Shown here: in pieces, positions 46,236 to 54,787 of the stretch
How the letters are laid out: each line of letters starts with the position of its first letter
Position numbering within the stretch: position 1 is the stretch's first letter
DNA from: CBDDBH01 sp965225625
GTDB lineage: Bacteria; Pseudomonadota; Gammaproteobacteria; JADZEE01
NCBI GenBank assembly: GCA_965225625.1
Contig: CBDDBH010000016.1
Coordinates: 1-64,000 of the forward strand
DNA length: 64,000 bases
Direction: 5' to 3'
Notes under the pieces: generated by a model
Database searches by the model: none
The model's input: only the letters and a program-made list of their open reading frames with translations
Told to the model about the DNA's origin: nothing
Made by a program: the position numbers and the translations under genes

Positions 46236-47693
46236 TCACGCGTTTACAGCGCAGAACTGCTCATAATCGACGTAACCCGGAAACTCAACCACGCTATCAC
46301 CGCAATAACTGCATTTCGGATCGCGCTTTAGCTTGAGTTCAGTGAAACGTGCCTGTAGCGCGTCGTAGTACAACATGCGGCCAACCAGCGTGCTGCCGAC
46401 ATCGAGAATGATCTTCACCGCTTCCACCGCTTGCATAACTCCGATCACACCCGGCAGAATTCCAAGCACGCCCGCCTCCGCGCAGGATGGCGCCATTTCC
46501 GGTGGTGGAGGTTCGGGAAACAGACAGCGATAGCAGGGACCGCGTTCGTCCTGTTTAAAGCCTGGCCAGAATACTGAAACCTGACCTTCGAAGCGGAAAA
46601 TCGCACCGTGCACATTCGGGATCCCGAGCTTCACGCAGGCATCGTTGATCAGGTAGCGCGTTGCGAAGTTGTCGGTGCCGTCTACGATTAGGTCATAGCC
46701 CTGGAAAATCTCATCGACGTTGCCGCTATCGAGCCTGATGGGGTATTGATTAACACATACTTTCGGATTCAACGCAGTTAGCGTTGCGGCCGCGGATTCG
46801 ACTTTGGAGACACCTACTCGCGCGTCGGTATGAAGGATTTGGCGCTGCAGGTTGCTGCGGTCAACGACATCATGGTCGATGATGCCCAACGTGCCCACCC
46901 CGGCGGCTGCCAGATAGTAGGCCGCCGGCGAGCCCAGGCCGCCAGCGCCTATTATCAGTACTTTGGCGTCCATCAGTTTTAACTGACCCTGCTCGCCAAC
47001 TTCCGGCATCAACAAATGGCGCGAGTAGCGCTCGCGCGCGTCCGCATCGAGGACGCGCGGCACCTCAAACGGCAGGCCCTCGTTTTTCCAACGGCTGAAC
47101 CCGCCGGTCACCGAGCGCACGTCCGTATAACCCATACGCTGAAGATCCTCCGCCGCGAATAAGGAACGCGTGCCGCCGGCGCACATAGTCAACAGGGTAT
47201 TGCCGAAATCGTCTACCGATTCCTCAATTTTCAATTCGAGGAAGCCGCGCCCCAGTCGCACCGCGTCGATCGGCGTGCCCTGTGCAATCTCGTCCTGTTC
47301 ACGCACATCGACCAACACGGCGCCTTGCTGTTGCAGTTTGTGAGCCTCAGCGGGTGTGACCTGCGCTATGCTTGCGCGCAAATCGGCTAGTCGCCGATCC
47401 TTGGATTTGACGTCCGCACCGCCGGTAACCATGGGCAAGATCGACAAAACGTCGCCGCTTTGCAGCAAGGTGTCCAATCCATTCAGATCTTTGACGTTGT
47501 TCGCTCCCGTGTAGATGTTCACGGCGTTGCCTAACTTACCGTCGTCTCCTAGCACACGTTGCCGAAGGCCCGGGTGCTCGACTTGCAAAGCGAGCAGGGC
47601 GGTCCCGACCGTATTGCCGCCTACAGCGACTTCGTCCGCGTTGTTGGAAAACGTACGCAGGGGCATCGGAATGCGTACCGTGATCTGATTCAT
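46236..47693 (-). CDS. MoaD/ThiS-like ubiquitin fold fused to rhodanese and MoeB/ThiF-type E1 enzyme
   Basis: 485 residues from ATG 47693. Three domains occur in order. Residues 1-92 are a MoaD/ThiS/CysO-like beta-grasp domain ending LPMVTGG at 86-92. Residues 105-215 are a rhodanese domain with the active loop CAGGTRS and VTGGFSRWKNEGLPF. Residues 222-485 are a MoeB/ThiF E1: ATP site IIGAGGLGSPAAYYLAAAG, DRSNLQRQILH, GTDNFATRYLIND, zinc cysteines CYRC and CSYC, and the PSCAEAGVLG loop. In separate systems the E1 adenylates the GG tail and rhodanese or E1 cysteine supplies sulfur. Here the GG is internal, so cleavage would be needed first. The start overlaps the JAMM peptidase stop (ATGA). 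Confidence 0.88.
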   Translation of the reverse strand: MNQITVRIPMPLRTFSNNADEVAVGGNTVGTALLALQVEHPGLRQRVLGDDGKLGNAVNIYTGANNVKDLNGLDTLLQSGDVLSILPMVTGGADVKSKDRRLADLRASIAQVTPAEAHKLQQQGAVLVDVREQDEIAQGTPIDAVRLGRGFLELKIEESVDDFGNTLLTMCAGGTRSLFAAEDLQRMGYTDVRSVTGGFSRWKNEGLPFEVPRVLDADARERYSRHLLMPEVGEQGQLKLMDAKVLIIGAGGLGSPAAYYLAAAGVGTLGIIDHDVVDRSNLQRQILHTDARVGVSKVESAAATLTALNPKVCVNQYPIRLDSGNVDEIFQGYDLIVDGTDNFATRYLINDACVKLGIPNVHGAIFRFEGQVSVFWPGFKQDERGPCYRCLFPEPPPPEMAPSCAEAGVLGILPGVIGVMQAVEAVKIILDVGSTLVGRMLYYDALQARFTELKLKRDPKCSYCGDSVVEFPGYVDYEQFCAVNA

Positions 47694-48121
47694 TGTTGCA
47701 ATTCCTCTTCGATGAACTGTTTGTCGCTGCTCAAGCGCCAGGACCGGACATCGTCTACGCCCTGTTTGCTGACGGAAAGAATCATGTAAGACCAGCCTTC
47801 CCAAGCAGCCTGTCTATCGGTTTCCGACGGCTTGGCGGGGTGATCTGGATGCGAATGCCAGATACCTACGATCTCCAAATCGTTTTCACGCGCGTCGCTT
47901 TCCGCGGCCAACAGGTCAACAGGATCCAACTCGTAGCGGTCCCGCGCTCGTTGAGTGTTGAGGTTGCGAGCCTGGCGGACTGCGGTGATCTCGATTTGTT
48001 CGGTATTCTGCCCACCAATCAGCAGCCCGCAGGTCTCAAGTGGGTAGCCTTCCTCCACAAATGTCTTCAGACGGCGGAGTTGTGTGTTGTTAATATGAAG
48101 TTGGATCGTCACTATCTGCAT
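47690..48121 (-). CDS. JAMM/Mov34 metallopeptidase (CysO-peptidase/Mec-like)
   Basis: 143 residues from ATG 48121; the frame is open further upstream but without conserved residues. The JAMM zinc site is complete: Glu29 in PLETCGLLIGG, His89 and His91 in IWHSHPDHPAKPSETD, Ser99 and Asp102. No signal peptide is seen. Relatives in bacteria remove amino acids or linkers from the GG tail of ubiquitin-like sulfur carriers such as CysO. Its stop overlaps the start of the Ub-rhodanese-E1 fusion, so the two are translated together. The natural hypothesis is that it cuts after the internal GG of that fusion or of its conjugates. Confidence 0.88.
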   Translation of the reverse strand: MQIVTIQLHINNTQLRRLKTFVEEGYPLETCGLLIGGQNTEQIEITAVRQARNLNTQRARDRYELDPVDLLAAESDARENDLEIVGIWHSHPDHPAKPSETDRQAAWEGWSYMILSVSKQGVDDVRSWRLSSDKQFIEEELQQ

Positions 48122-48368
48122 CAATGCGCCCGCAAGGGAGTGGCAATTTTCCCTGATCTGGGCACCCTTGGGTACACAAATTGTTAATAAGGTTATATTC
48201 AGTTGGCCATTTGCACGACGCTTAGCCCTTATGGCGGGCTTGCACGCCAGGTTATAATTACGTCCCAATCAGTGGTCTGAAGCAACCAACAATTCAATAA
48301 AATCAAATGATTGTGTCCACAGGTCACCCCCCGCTGCTGCGTCTGCGGCCCGTCCTCCAGAGGTATCC

Positions 48369-49355
48369 GTGAATCAGCCCGGCGTGGGCGTGGTGGGGAC
48401 GGGGAATTGGGGCCGAAATCTCGTGCGTAACTTCTCAAATCTGGGCGCGCTCAGTGCGCTGTGCGATGCCAACGGCGATACGCTGGGCGTACTTTCGGCA
48501 CAATTTCCCCACGCAGACACCCACCAAGATCTGGGGTCAATGCTCGCGGATCCCAAAGTCGAAGCGGTCGTCATTGCGACGCCATCGAAAACCCACGCGA
48601 TGTTGGCGAAGCAGGTGCTGTACGCGCGCAGGCCGGTCTTCGTGGAAAAACCCCTTTGCACCGATCTGGCGCAAGCGCTCGAATTGAAAACCATCGTCGA
48701 CGAAAAACGCCTGCCACTCATGGTCGGTCACCTGTTGTTGTATCACCCGGCGTTTGTCGCGCTCAAGGATTTTGTCCGCTCCGGGAATCTCGGACCACTG
48801 CGCTATATTTATTCCCACCGTCTGGACTATCGTGATGTGCGCGGTCCCGACGATGCGCTTTGGGATTTCGCTCCGCATGATGTTTCAATGTTGCTGAACC
48901 TGGTTGGCGAGATGCCTGAGTATCTGACTACCAGCGGCGGCTCAACGGCCGATCCGCCGGTAGCCGAAACCACCTTGTCTCATTTCAGTTTCCCCGATGG
49001 CCTGCATGCGCATGTGTTTGTCTCCTGGGTACATCCGCACAAGGATCAACGCCTGGTGGTAGTGGGTGAAGAGGGTATGGTGATTTTTGACGACATACTT
49101 ATTGGTGAGAGTAAACTGCGCTTTTATCCACATGCGGTAGACTGGCGTGACGGGGTTCCGGCGATCACCCGCGAAGGCGCAATTCCGATTCCGTATGCGC
49201 AGGATGAACCATTGGCCGCAGAGTGCGCACATTTTCTTGATTGCCTAACGACCGGGAAACCGCCGCGCTCCGATATCGACGAAGCCATGCGGGTACTCGC
49301 TGTTTTGGACGCCTGTGAACGATCTATGGAAACACATCAACCGGTGACACTGTGA
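48369..49355 (+). CDS. Gfo/Idh/MocA-family NAD(P)-dependent oxidoreductase
   Basis: 328 residues from GTG 48369 with AGAGG 5 bases upstream. The Rossmann opening is VGVVGTGNWGRNLVRNF, followed by VIATPSKTHAMLA and the family's VEKPLCTDLAQAL. The C-terminal alpha-beta domain includes DFAPHDVSMLL, in which the His is the usual catalytic residue. Such enzymes oxidise or reduce hydroxyl groups in sugars and inositols. It is 247 bases from the divergent JAMM gene and 4 bases before the RidA gene. Confidence 0.88.
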   Translation: MNQPGVGVVGTGNWGRNLVRNFSNLGALSALCDANGDTLGVLSAQFPHADTHQDLGSMLADPKVEAVVIATPSKTHAMLAKQVLYARRPVFVEKPLCTDLAQALELKTIVDEKRLPLMVGHLLLYHPAFVALKDFVRSGNLGPLRYIYSHRLDYRDVRGPDDALWDFAPHDVSMLLNLVGEMPEYLTTSGGSTADPPVAETTLSHFSFPDGLHAHVFVSWVHPHKDQRLVVVGEEGMVIFDDILIGESKLRFYPHAVDWRDGVPAITREGAIPIPYAQDEPLAAECAHFLDCLTTGKPPRSDIDEAMRVLAVLDACERSMETHQPVTL

Positions 49356-49359
49356 GATT

Positions 49360-49827
49360 ATGGGCCAGCAGATCGGAAATCGACTGGTAGAACTTGGTAT
49401 CGAGGTACCTGAGTCTGCCGTACCCCGGGCAAATTACGTGCCGGTTGTTATCAGCGGAAATCTTGCGTTTGTTGCCGGACAGATCCCGCTGGTTGGCGGA
49501 GAACTGAAATACAGCGGATCACTGGCGAATGCCAATGATGTCGCCCGTGGACAAGCTGCCGCACGGGTATGTGCGCTCAATATATTGGGGCAGTTAAAGT
49601 TGGCGCTAGACGGTGACCTCGATCGCATCGTTCGTTTTGTAAAACTTGGTGGCTTTGTTTGGTGTGAGCCGGGTTTCACTGATCAGCACAAGGTCATCAA
49701 CGGGGCCTCCGATTTGATTGGTGAGATTTTCGCGGACGCCGGGTTACATGCTCGATTTGCGGTCGGTGCTCCCGGCCTGCCGCTGGGCGCATCGGTGGAA
49801 ATCGACGCGGTCGTGGAAATTCGGTAA
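49360..49827 (+). CDS. RidA/YjgF-family protein
   Basis: 155 residues. The family blocks are YVPVVISGNLAFVAGQIPLV, QAAARVCALNILGQL, VRFVKLGGFVWCEPGF, and HARFAVGAPGLPLGASVEID. It belongs to the longer RidA subgroup, about 150 residues. The proteins hydrolyse reactive enamine/imine intermediates made by PLP enzymes. The usual substrate-binding Arg before the last strand is replaced here (PLGASVEI where RidA has an R-x-C-V-E pattern), so imine hydrolysis is not certain. It is 4 bases after the Gfo/Idh gene. Confidence 0.85.
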   Translation: MGQQIGNRLVELGIEVPESAVPRANYVPVVISGNLAFVAGQIPLVGGELKYSGSLANANDVARGQAAARVCALNILGQLKLALDGDLDRIVRFVKLGGFVWCEPGFTDQHKVINGASDLIGEIFADAGLHARFAVGAPGLPLGASVEIDAVVEIR

Positions 49828-49887
49828 TAACGCGTCTCACAGGATCTGCCCTGTCCGATCTTTTTTCCCGGTTTATCATCCGCGGCT

Positions 49888-50910
49888 ATGCAACGTCGAC
49901 GATTGGGTAAAAGCGATCTAAACGTTTCGCGCATCGGCATTGGCACCTGGCCGCTCGGCGGTACGCGGGGACAACACGGCTGGGGACCGCAGTCCGATGC
50001 CGATTCGCTGGCAACGTTGCAGGCTGCGTTCGAAGGCGGTGTCAATTGGATCGACACGGCTCCGGCGTACGGGTTGGGGCACGCGGAATCAATCGTTGGC
50101 AAGGCCTTGCGTGGCCGACGCGATACGCTGGTGGTCGCAACCAAATGCGGACTTGTGTGGAGCGATGGGGAGAGACACACCAGTGCTTGCCTGCGCCCCA
50201 CGAGTATTCGTACCGAGGTGGAAGCCAGCCTCAGGCGCCTGGGGATCGAGGTGATTGATCTATATCAGATCCACTGGCCGTCGCCGCGTGAGCAGTTGGA
50301 AGATGCCTGGCGAACCATTGCCAACTTGATCGCGGAAGGAAAGGTTCGCTATGCGGGTGCGTCAAACTTCAATCTGCAACAGCTCGAAGGTGTGCGGAGC
50401 ATTCACCCGGTAACAACGCTGCAAATGCCCTACAACATGATCGAGCGCGGGATAGAGCGTGAAATGCTGAGTTACTGTGCGTCCCACGACATCGCCATTT
50501 TGGCTTATCGACCGCTTTATGCGGGGCTGCTTGGCGGGACGTTTACGGCGCAGCGCCGCACTCAACTCGCGGCCTCTGATTGGCGAGCGCGCGACGCGAA
50601 CTTTCAAGCACCGTTGCTGACGATCAACCTGGCGCTGGCGGAACGCCTGGCCGACATTGCCGCACGCTTGCGTGTGCCAAGCGCCGCTGTTGCCGTAGCC
50701 TGGACGCTGCGTAGCGACGCAGTGACGGCATCCCTCGTAGGCGCGCGCCAACCACAGCAACTCGCCTCCACGCTGTGCGGTGCGCAGCTCGCGTTACCCG
50801 ATGAGATAACTGATGAGATTGACGAGTTGTTGGCTGCACGAGACAGTGCAGCGCGCGAGCTTCGTCGCTCGGCTTTGAAGCCGATATCGACCACAGTGCC
50901 GCAGGGATAA
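49888..50910 (+). CDS. Aldo-keto reductase
   Basis: 340 residues. The AKR barrel is clear: SRIGIGTWPLGG, then WIDTAPAYGLGHAESIVG (Asp and the catalytic Tyr), LVVATKCGL (catalytic Lys), DLYQIHWPSPRE (catalytic His), and the C-terminal NADPH-contact segment ASLVGARQPQQLAST. The catalytic tetrad is intact. It is close to AKR11/AKR12-type enzymes acting on small carbonyls and sugars. It lies 60 bases after the RidA gene and 5 bases before the next. Confidence 0.9.
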   Translation: MQRRRLGKSDLNVSRIGIGTWPLGGTRGQHGWGPQSDADSLATLQAAFEGGVNWIDTAPAYGLGHAESIVGKALRGRRDTLVVATKCGLVWSDGERHTSACLRPTSIRTEVEASLRRLGIEVIDLYQIHWPSPREQLEDAWRTIANLIAEGKVRYAGASNFNLQQLEGVRSIHPVTTLQMPYNMIERGIEREMLSYCASHDIAILAYRPLYAGLLGGTFTAQRRTQLAASDWRARDANFQAPLLTINLALAERLADIAARLRVPSAAVAVAWTLRSDAVTASLVGARQPQQLASTLCGAQLALPDEITDEIDELLAARDSAARELRRSALKPISTTVPQG

Positions 50911-50915
50911 AGCGC

Positions 50916-51746
50916 GTGGGATCATCCTCATCAATGCCGCAGGTGCCTGAATCCGAGGCCCGTGACGAAACCGCCGATATTTACGCAGACATTCGAGCCA
51001 CGCTGGGAATTCCTATTGTTAATTTGGTTTGGCGACACCTGGCGACAATGGGTGACGCGTTACCATGGTGTTGGCAGGTGGCCCGGCCCTTGTACGCATC
51101 GGGACTTTGTTCAGCGGCCGCAGAGCGCATCGATGTGCAAGTCGGTTTACCCGCGATCGGCGAAATCACGATGGACGCGGCGCGTGTAGATACGGACCAG
51201 GCAATGACCATTCGCCGTATTCTGGACACGTATCACCGTGCGAATCCTCTGAATCTGGTAGCACTGCGCACGATCGAATTGTTGCTCACCGCAGGGCAGC
51301 AGACGGCGCGCAGAGTGATGCCAAGATTACGCAACGACACGCCGGTCGTTCGGGGCGAACTGCCGCCCATACTGTCTACGCAAAACATGAGCGGCGGCAC
51401 AGCGGGATTGGTTGCCGAACTCGACCGGCTGGGTGCCGAACCCGACGGCGATTTTCCGCCAAGCGTATACAGGCATCTCGCGCACTGGCCTGAATTTCTA
51501 ATACTGGCCCGCGACCGGTTGACACCGTTAGACAGAACCGGAGCTCTGCCGGCGGCGATGCAGGATTTAAAGTGGGTCGCCGAACGCGAATCGGTAAAAT
51601 TGCTGCCCTACGTCGTTGCTATGAAGGACAGCGCCGCGACGCCAACGAGCGCCCTGCTAGCGGCATTGCAACCGTTTACGGAGCAGGCATTTCCACGCCT
51701 CATAGTTATTGTGGCGTTATTACGGCGCGCCTTTATAGCGGCTTAA
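50916..51746 (+). CDS. DehI-like halocarboxylic acid dehalogenase family protein
   Basis: 276 residues from GTG 50916; ATG 50934 is an alternative. The helical fold's conserved N-terminal block reads VPESEARDETADIYADIRAT then LGIPIVNLVWRHLAT, and ALPWCWQVARPLY follows. These match the DehI family of 2-haloacid dehalogenases, in which a water-activating Asp and an Asn in the second half act. A tandem-repeat-like second half is visible (GDFPPSVYRHLAHWPEFLIL). Dehalogenase activity is not proven for most members. It is the last gene of the 48369-51746 run. Confidence 0.72.
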   Translation: MGSSSSMPQVPESEARDETADIYADIRATLGIPIVNLVWRHLATMGDALPWCWQVARPLYASGLCSAAAERIDVQVGLPAIGEITMDAARVDTDQAMTIRRILDTYHRANPLNLVALRTIELLLTAGQQTARRVMPRLRNDTPVVRGELPPILSTQNMSGGTAGLVAELDRLGAEPDGDFPPSVYRHLAHWPEFLILARDRLTPLDRTGALPAAMQDLKWVAERESVKLLPYVVAMKDSAATPTSALLAALQPFTEQAFPRLIVIVALLRRAFIAA

Positions 51747-51937
51747 ATCGGTCGCCGCCGGGGATCTAAATTGATCTGGATAAGGAACTACCCTGTATTT
51801 CGGCTCACAATCGGCTGAAATCCAGCAAATTATCGAGAATTCAGGGACATAAATCGGATTTACCAAAGGGGATCTTAGGGAATGAACGGAACTCGCAGAA
51901 TCTAATGGGTATCTCGCATTACTGCCCAGATTGGTAC

Positions 51938-51966
51938 TTGAGACCATCGCCGGAGTAGTCTAAGTT
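51938..51966 (+). promoter_or_regulatory. Candidate sigma-70 promoter for the YdcH-like gene
   Basis: TTGAGA (51938-51943), a 17-base spacer, and TAAGTT (51961-51966) lie about 80 bases before the ATG. The rest of the 51747-52037 gap shows no other signal. Confidence 0.3.
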
Positions 51967-52044
51967 TAGAGTGTTCAGCCGCGACCAGCCAGCGTGATGG
52001 GGAGTTTGGCAGGCGGCCCATCAGCAGCCAAGAGGAGTATGTCT

Positions 52045-52269
52045 ATGTTTGAACACGAGCAGCAGATAGTTGAAACACTTTTGCATCAAAATGATCAATT
52101 CAAAAATCTATTCAATCAGCACAGCAGCCTTAAAGAAAAAGTGCGCGAAGCGAACGAAGGCACATTACCACTCGACGATTACTCACTCGAGAATCTGAAA
52201 AAAGAAAAATTATTACTTAAAGACAAGATGGCGGGCATCATTCGAACCTACCGCGGAGCCCACGTTTGA
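52045..52269 (+). CDS. DUF465/YdcH-like small coiled-coil protein
   Basis: 74 residues from ATG 52045, with AGGAG spaced 7 bases; ATG 52039 is too near the ribosome site. The conserved pattern is FKNLFNQHSSLKEKVREAN, then LENLKKEKLLLKDKMAGIIR, with heptads giving an antiparallel coiled coil. The family is common in proteobacteria and its function is unknown. It has its own promoter-like sequence and a strong intrinsic terminator, so it is a monocistronic unit. Confidence 0.85.
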   Translation: MFEHEQQIVETLLHQNDQFKNLFNQHSSLKEKVREANEGTLPLDDYSLENLKKEKLLLKDKMAGIIRTYRGAHV

Positions 52270-52293
52270 CGGTAGCTGCCGCTGCAACGAGGC

Positions 52294-52326
52294 AAACAGA
52301 CCCGCCGTCGGCGGGTTTGTTTTTTA
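52294..52326 (+). terminator. Intrinsic terminator after the YdcH-like gene
   Basis: ACCCGCCG-T-CGGCGGGT forms a perfect 8-bp stem (52300-52316), followed by TTGTTTTTT. The A-rich stretch in front lengthens the stem. The 52327-52577 stretch to the cysB promoter holds nothing I can support. Confidence 0.9.
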
Positions 52327-52577
52327 TAGCCAGATAAATCTACTGTTTCGGGACTGTACCCGCGACTCCGATCTCTTACCGTTGCGCGATTTCACAGGCA
52401 TCGTGCGGGCCTTCATGCGAACTGTGGGCTAGGGTATTCGGCGATTCGTGAATTCATACGTCAGCGCGCATATCGCCGCTGAAAGTGATGACACGCCCCA
52501 GCAAAATGGTTTAGGCGAGACAATCCAGTTGTATTCCCAGAAGTGGCCTCTGTAGTGTCTGCCGTGGGCCTTTCACC

Positions 52578-52605
52578 TTGTAACTACGCCGATGCTAACT
52601 ATAAT
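52578..52605 (+). promoter_or_regulatory. Candidate sigma-70 promoter of cysB
   Basis: TTGTAA (52578-52583), a 16-base spacer and TATAAT (52600-52605, perfect -10) lie 41 bases before the cysB start. Confidence 0.55.
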
Positions 52606-52646
52606 TATCTGGTATAGCCCATGCATTTCTTAGAATCCTAGAGAAT

Positions 52647-53621
52647 ATGAAACTTCAACAACTACGCTATGTTTGGGAAGTGGCCCGGCACGAATTGAAT
52701 GTCTCGGCCACCGCCGATAGTTTGTATACCTCCCAGCCCGGTATCAGCAAACAGATCCGCTTGTTGGAAGACGAACTCAACCTGCAGATCTTTACACGTA
52801 GCGGCAAGCACCTGACAGAAGTCACGACTGCAGGAGAGGACATAATCGCGGCAGCCGGAAAGATCCTGGCCGAAGTGGAGAACATTCGGCGTATTGCCCA
52901 GGAGTACACCGAGGAAAAACGAGGCAGTTTGTCGATTGCGACCACCCATACCCAGGCCCGCTACGCATTACCGGGCGTCATCGAGACTTTTATCGAGCGC
53001 TATCCGGATGTTGCGTTACACATGCACCAGGGAACGCCACTGCAGATTTCAGAGCTCGCTGTTAATCGCCGCGTTGACTTCGCCATCGCCACTGAGGCGC
53101 TGGAGTTGTTTGAAGACTTGATAATGTTGCCGTGTTATCGCTGGAACCGCAGCATCGTCGTTCCAAAAGGCCACGCGCTGAGTGAAGTGCAACCACTCAC
53201 CTTGGAGGCGATCGCGCAATACCCGCTCGTGACCTATGTCTTCGGTTTTACCGGACGCTCGCAACTTGACGACGCATTCGGCAGGCTGGGACTGGAACCG
53301 CGCGTCGTGTTTACGGCTGTTGATGCCGACGTGATAAAGACCTACGTCAAACTGGGTTTGGGCATCGGCATAATCGCGTCGATGGCCTATGATCCGAAGA
53401 ACGACCATGATCTGGTCGCTTTAAATGCTGATCATTTGTTTGAACCGAGCGTGACAAAAATCGGTTTTCGCCGAGGTACATTCCTTCGCGGGTTTATGTA
53501 TGAGTTCATCGAGCTGTTCGCGCCGCACTTAACGCGCGATTTTATGGCACGTGCGCTCGAGTCGACCGCGCGCGAAGATATTGAGCGGCTTTTCCGTGAT
53601 ATCGAGCTGCCGCTACGTTAA
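52647..53621 (+). CDS. cysB: CysB-like LysR-type regulator of sulfur assimilation
   Basis: 324 residues, the usual CysB length. The winged helix is LQQLRYVWEVARHELNVSAT and TSQPGISKQIRLLEDELNLQ, highly characteristic of CysB/Cbl. The effector domain contains TTHTQARYALPGVI, the block that binds N-acetylserine or sulfate in CysB, and GLGIGIIASMAYDPKND. CysB activates cys genes when sulfur is limiting. The facing gene is cysH, a normal CysB target. It ends in an intrinsic terminator at 53620. Confidence 0.92.
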   Translation: MKLQQLRYVWEVARHELNVSATADSLYTSQPGISKQIRLLEDELNLQIFTRSGKHLTEVTTAGEDIIAAAGKILAEVENIRRIAQEYTEEKRGSLSIATTHTQARYALPGVIETFIERYPDVALHMHQGTPLQISELAVNRRVDFAIATEALELFEDLIMLPCYRWNRSIVVPKGHALSEVQPLTLEAIAQYPLVTYVFGFTGRSQLDDAFGRLGLEPRVVFTAVDADVIKTYVKLGLGIGIIASMAYDPKNDHDLVALNADHLFEPSVTKIGFRRGTFLRGFMYEFIELFAPHLTRDFMARALESTAREDIERLFRDIELPLR

Positions 53622-53641
53622 GGGCTCGCAAGCCCTTTCAT
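53620..53641 (+). terminator. Intrinsic terminator of cysB
   Basis: AAGGGCT (53620-53626) and AGCCCTT (53631-53637) form a perfect 7-bp stem with a 4-base loop, starting in the stop codon and followed by TCATT. Confidence 0.7.
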
Positions 53642-53648
53642 TGGCGCT

Positions 53649-53907
53649 AGCAGTCTGTCGGACTTAGGCTGGATCTACTCGGCAACTGCTGCATGCGTTG
53701 CTCTCGAGTTCCGTTCCGGACTCACTTCTACCTCCCCCATCCGTGGGGTCGTACCTCCTGCGTCCCTGCAGTCGTGCGACTGTGGGAAATCGGCCCAGAT
53801 TTGCCAACTTTTTCGTCAAATAGGTCCACTATTCTCCTCAAACGTTCACAAATCTGGACTCGATTTCCCGCAGTCTCGTCACGATCCCCTAAGTCCGACA
53901 GACTGCT
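53649..53907. mobile_element. 259-bp MITE-like element between cysB and cysH
   Basis: Terminal inverted repeats are AGCAGTCTGTCGGACTTAGG (53649-53668) and its exact reverse complement (53888-53907). The bases CGCT occur just outside both ends (53645-53648 and 53908-53911), a 4-bp target duplication. A second, inner inverted repeat begins GGGAAATCG and continues CCAGATTTG, with the spacer GC on one arm and AGT on the other. No gene fits inside. The size, perfect ends and duplication are what a non-autonomous transposon should show. It extends into the 3' end of cysH. Confidence 0.85.
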
Positions 53908-54670
53908 CGCTGGGTAGTCCGACAACCGCAATATTCCTGGCGTGCAAACCACACTCTTTACCGCTGGCGTCTTCCCACCACCAGCGCCCCAAGCGTTCCT
54001 GCTGATGAGGTAATACCGGTCGCGTGCACGGCGCGCAGCCGATACTCATGAAGCCGCGGCTGTGGAGCGTGTTAAATGGAACGTCGTGCTCGTGGATGTA
54101 CGCCCACAGCTGTTCGGAGGTCCAGTTTGCCAGCGGATTGAATTTGACCAATGGTGCGTTGGGCGTACCAAACGTCTCGTCGTTTTCGATGATTGCGATA
54201 GCGCTGCGAGTACCGGGACTTTGGTCCTTGCGCTGTCCGGAAATCCAAGCGTCCAAACCGCGCAGCTTGCGTCGTAAAGGCTCCGCCTTGCGGATCCCGC
54301 AGCATTCCTGGTGACCGTCCTCATAAAAGCTGAATAAACCCTTATTACTCACCAGGTCCGCAACCGCGAATGCGTCGGGAGAGAGAATTTCCAGTGGTAT
54401 CGCATAGCGCTTTCTCACTTGTTCGAGAAGCTGATGCGTTTCCGGATGCAGGCGACCGGTGTCAAGCGAGAACACGGTAACGTCCGGTGTGATTCGGGTG
54501 GCCATGTCGACCAGGACGGCGTCTGCACCACTTATCGAAATGGCAATGCGCTCGAAACTCGCTAGTGCCAGGCGTAAGATTTCCTGCGGTTCCCGTTGCG
54601 CGTAATCGAGCGCGGCGGTGGCCACATCGAAATAGGTCTGGGTATCGGTTAATGCATTATCGGCTGTCAT
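53879..54670 (-). CDS. cysH: Phosphoadenylyl/adenylyl-sulfate reductase, 4Fe-4S type
   Basis: 263 residues. The nucleotide loop ISISGADAVLVD and FSLDTGRLHPET match the PAPS-reductase fold. The iron-sulfur ligands are the Cys123-Cys124 pair (ECCGIRK) and Cys212/Cys215 (GCAPCTRP), as in the iron-sulfur APS-reductase type. The catalytic cysteine is Cys240 in GKECGLH near the C-terminus. It reduces adenylylated sulfate to sulfite using thioredoxin. The reading frame runs into the MITE at residue 255 or so, so the last nine residues and the stop are transposon DNA. The catalytic cysteine is before the insertion, so function should be kept. Promoter control by CysB is expected. Confidence 0.92.
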   Translation of the reverse strand: MTADNALTDTQTYFDVATAALDYAQREPQEILRLALASFERIAISISGADAVLVDMATRITPDVTVFSLDTGRLHPETHQLLEQVRKRYAIPLEILSPDAFAVADLVSNKGLFSFYEDGHQECCGIRKAEPLRRKLRGLDAWISGQRKDQSPGTRSAIAIIENDETFGTPNAPLVKFNPLANWTSEQLWAYIHEHDVPFNTLHSRGFMSIGCAPCTRPVLPHQQERLGRWWWEDASGKECGLHARNIAVVGLPSEQSVGLRGS

Positions 54671-54787
54671 CAGCGTGTGCTCTGCTCAACGGAGACGCAG
54701 AATAGCAATGCTGATGGAACTCTAGAAATAATACGTTTTTATATTGATATAACCCGTTTGCGGCAAACGGTCGCTGCGAGCGGTAAT

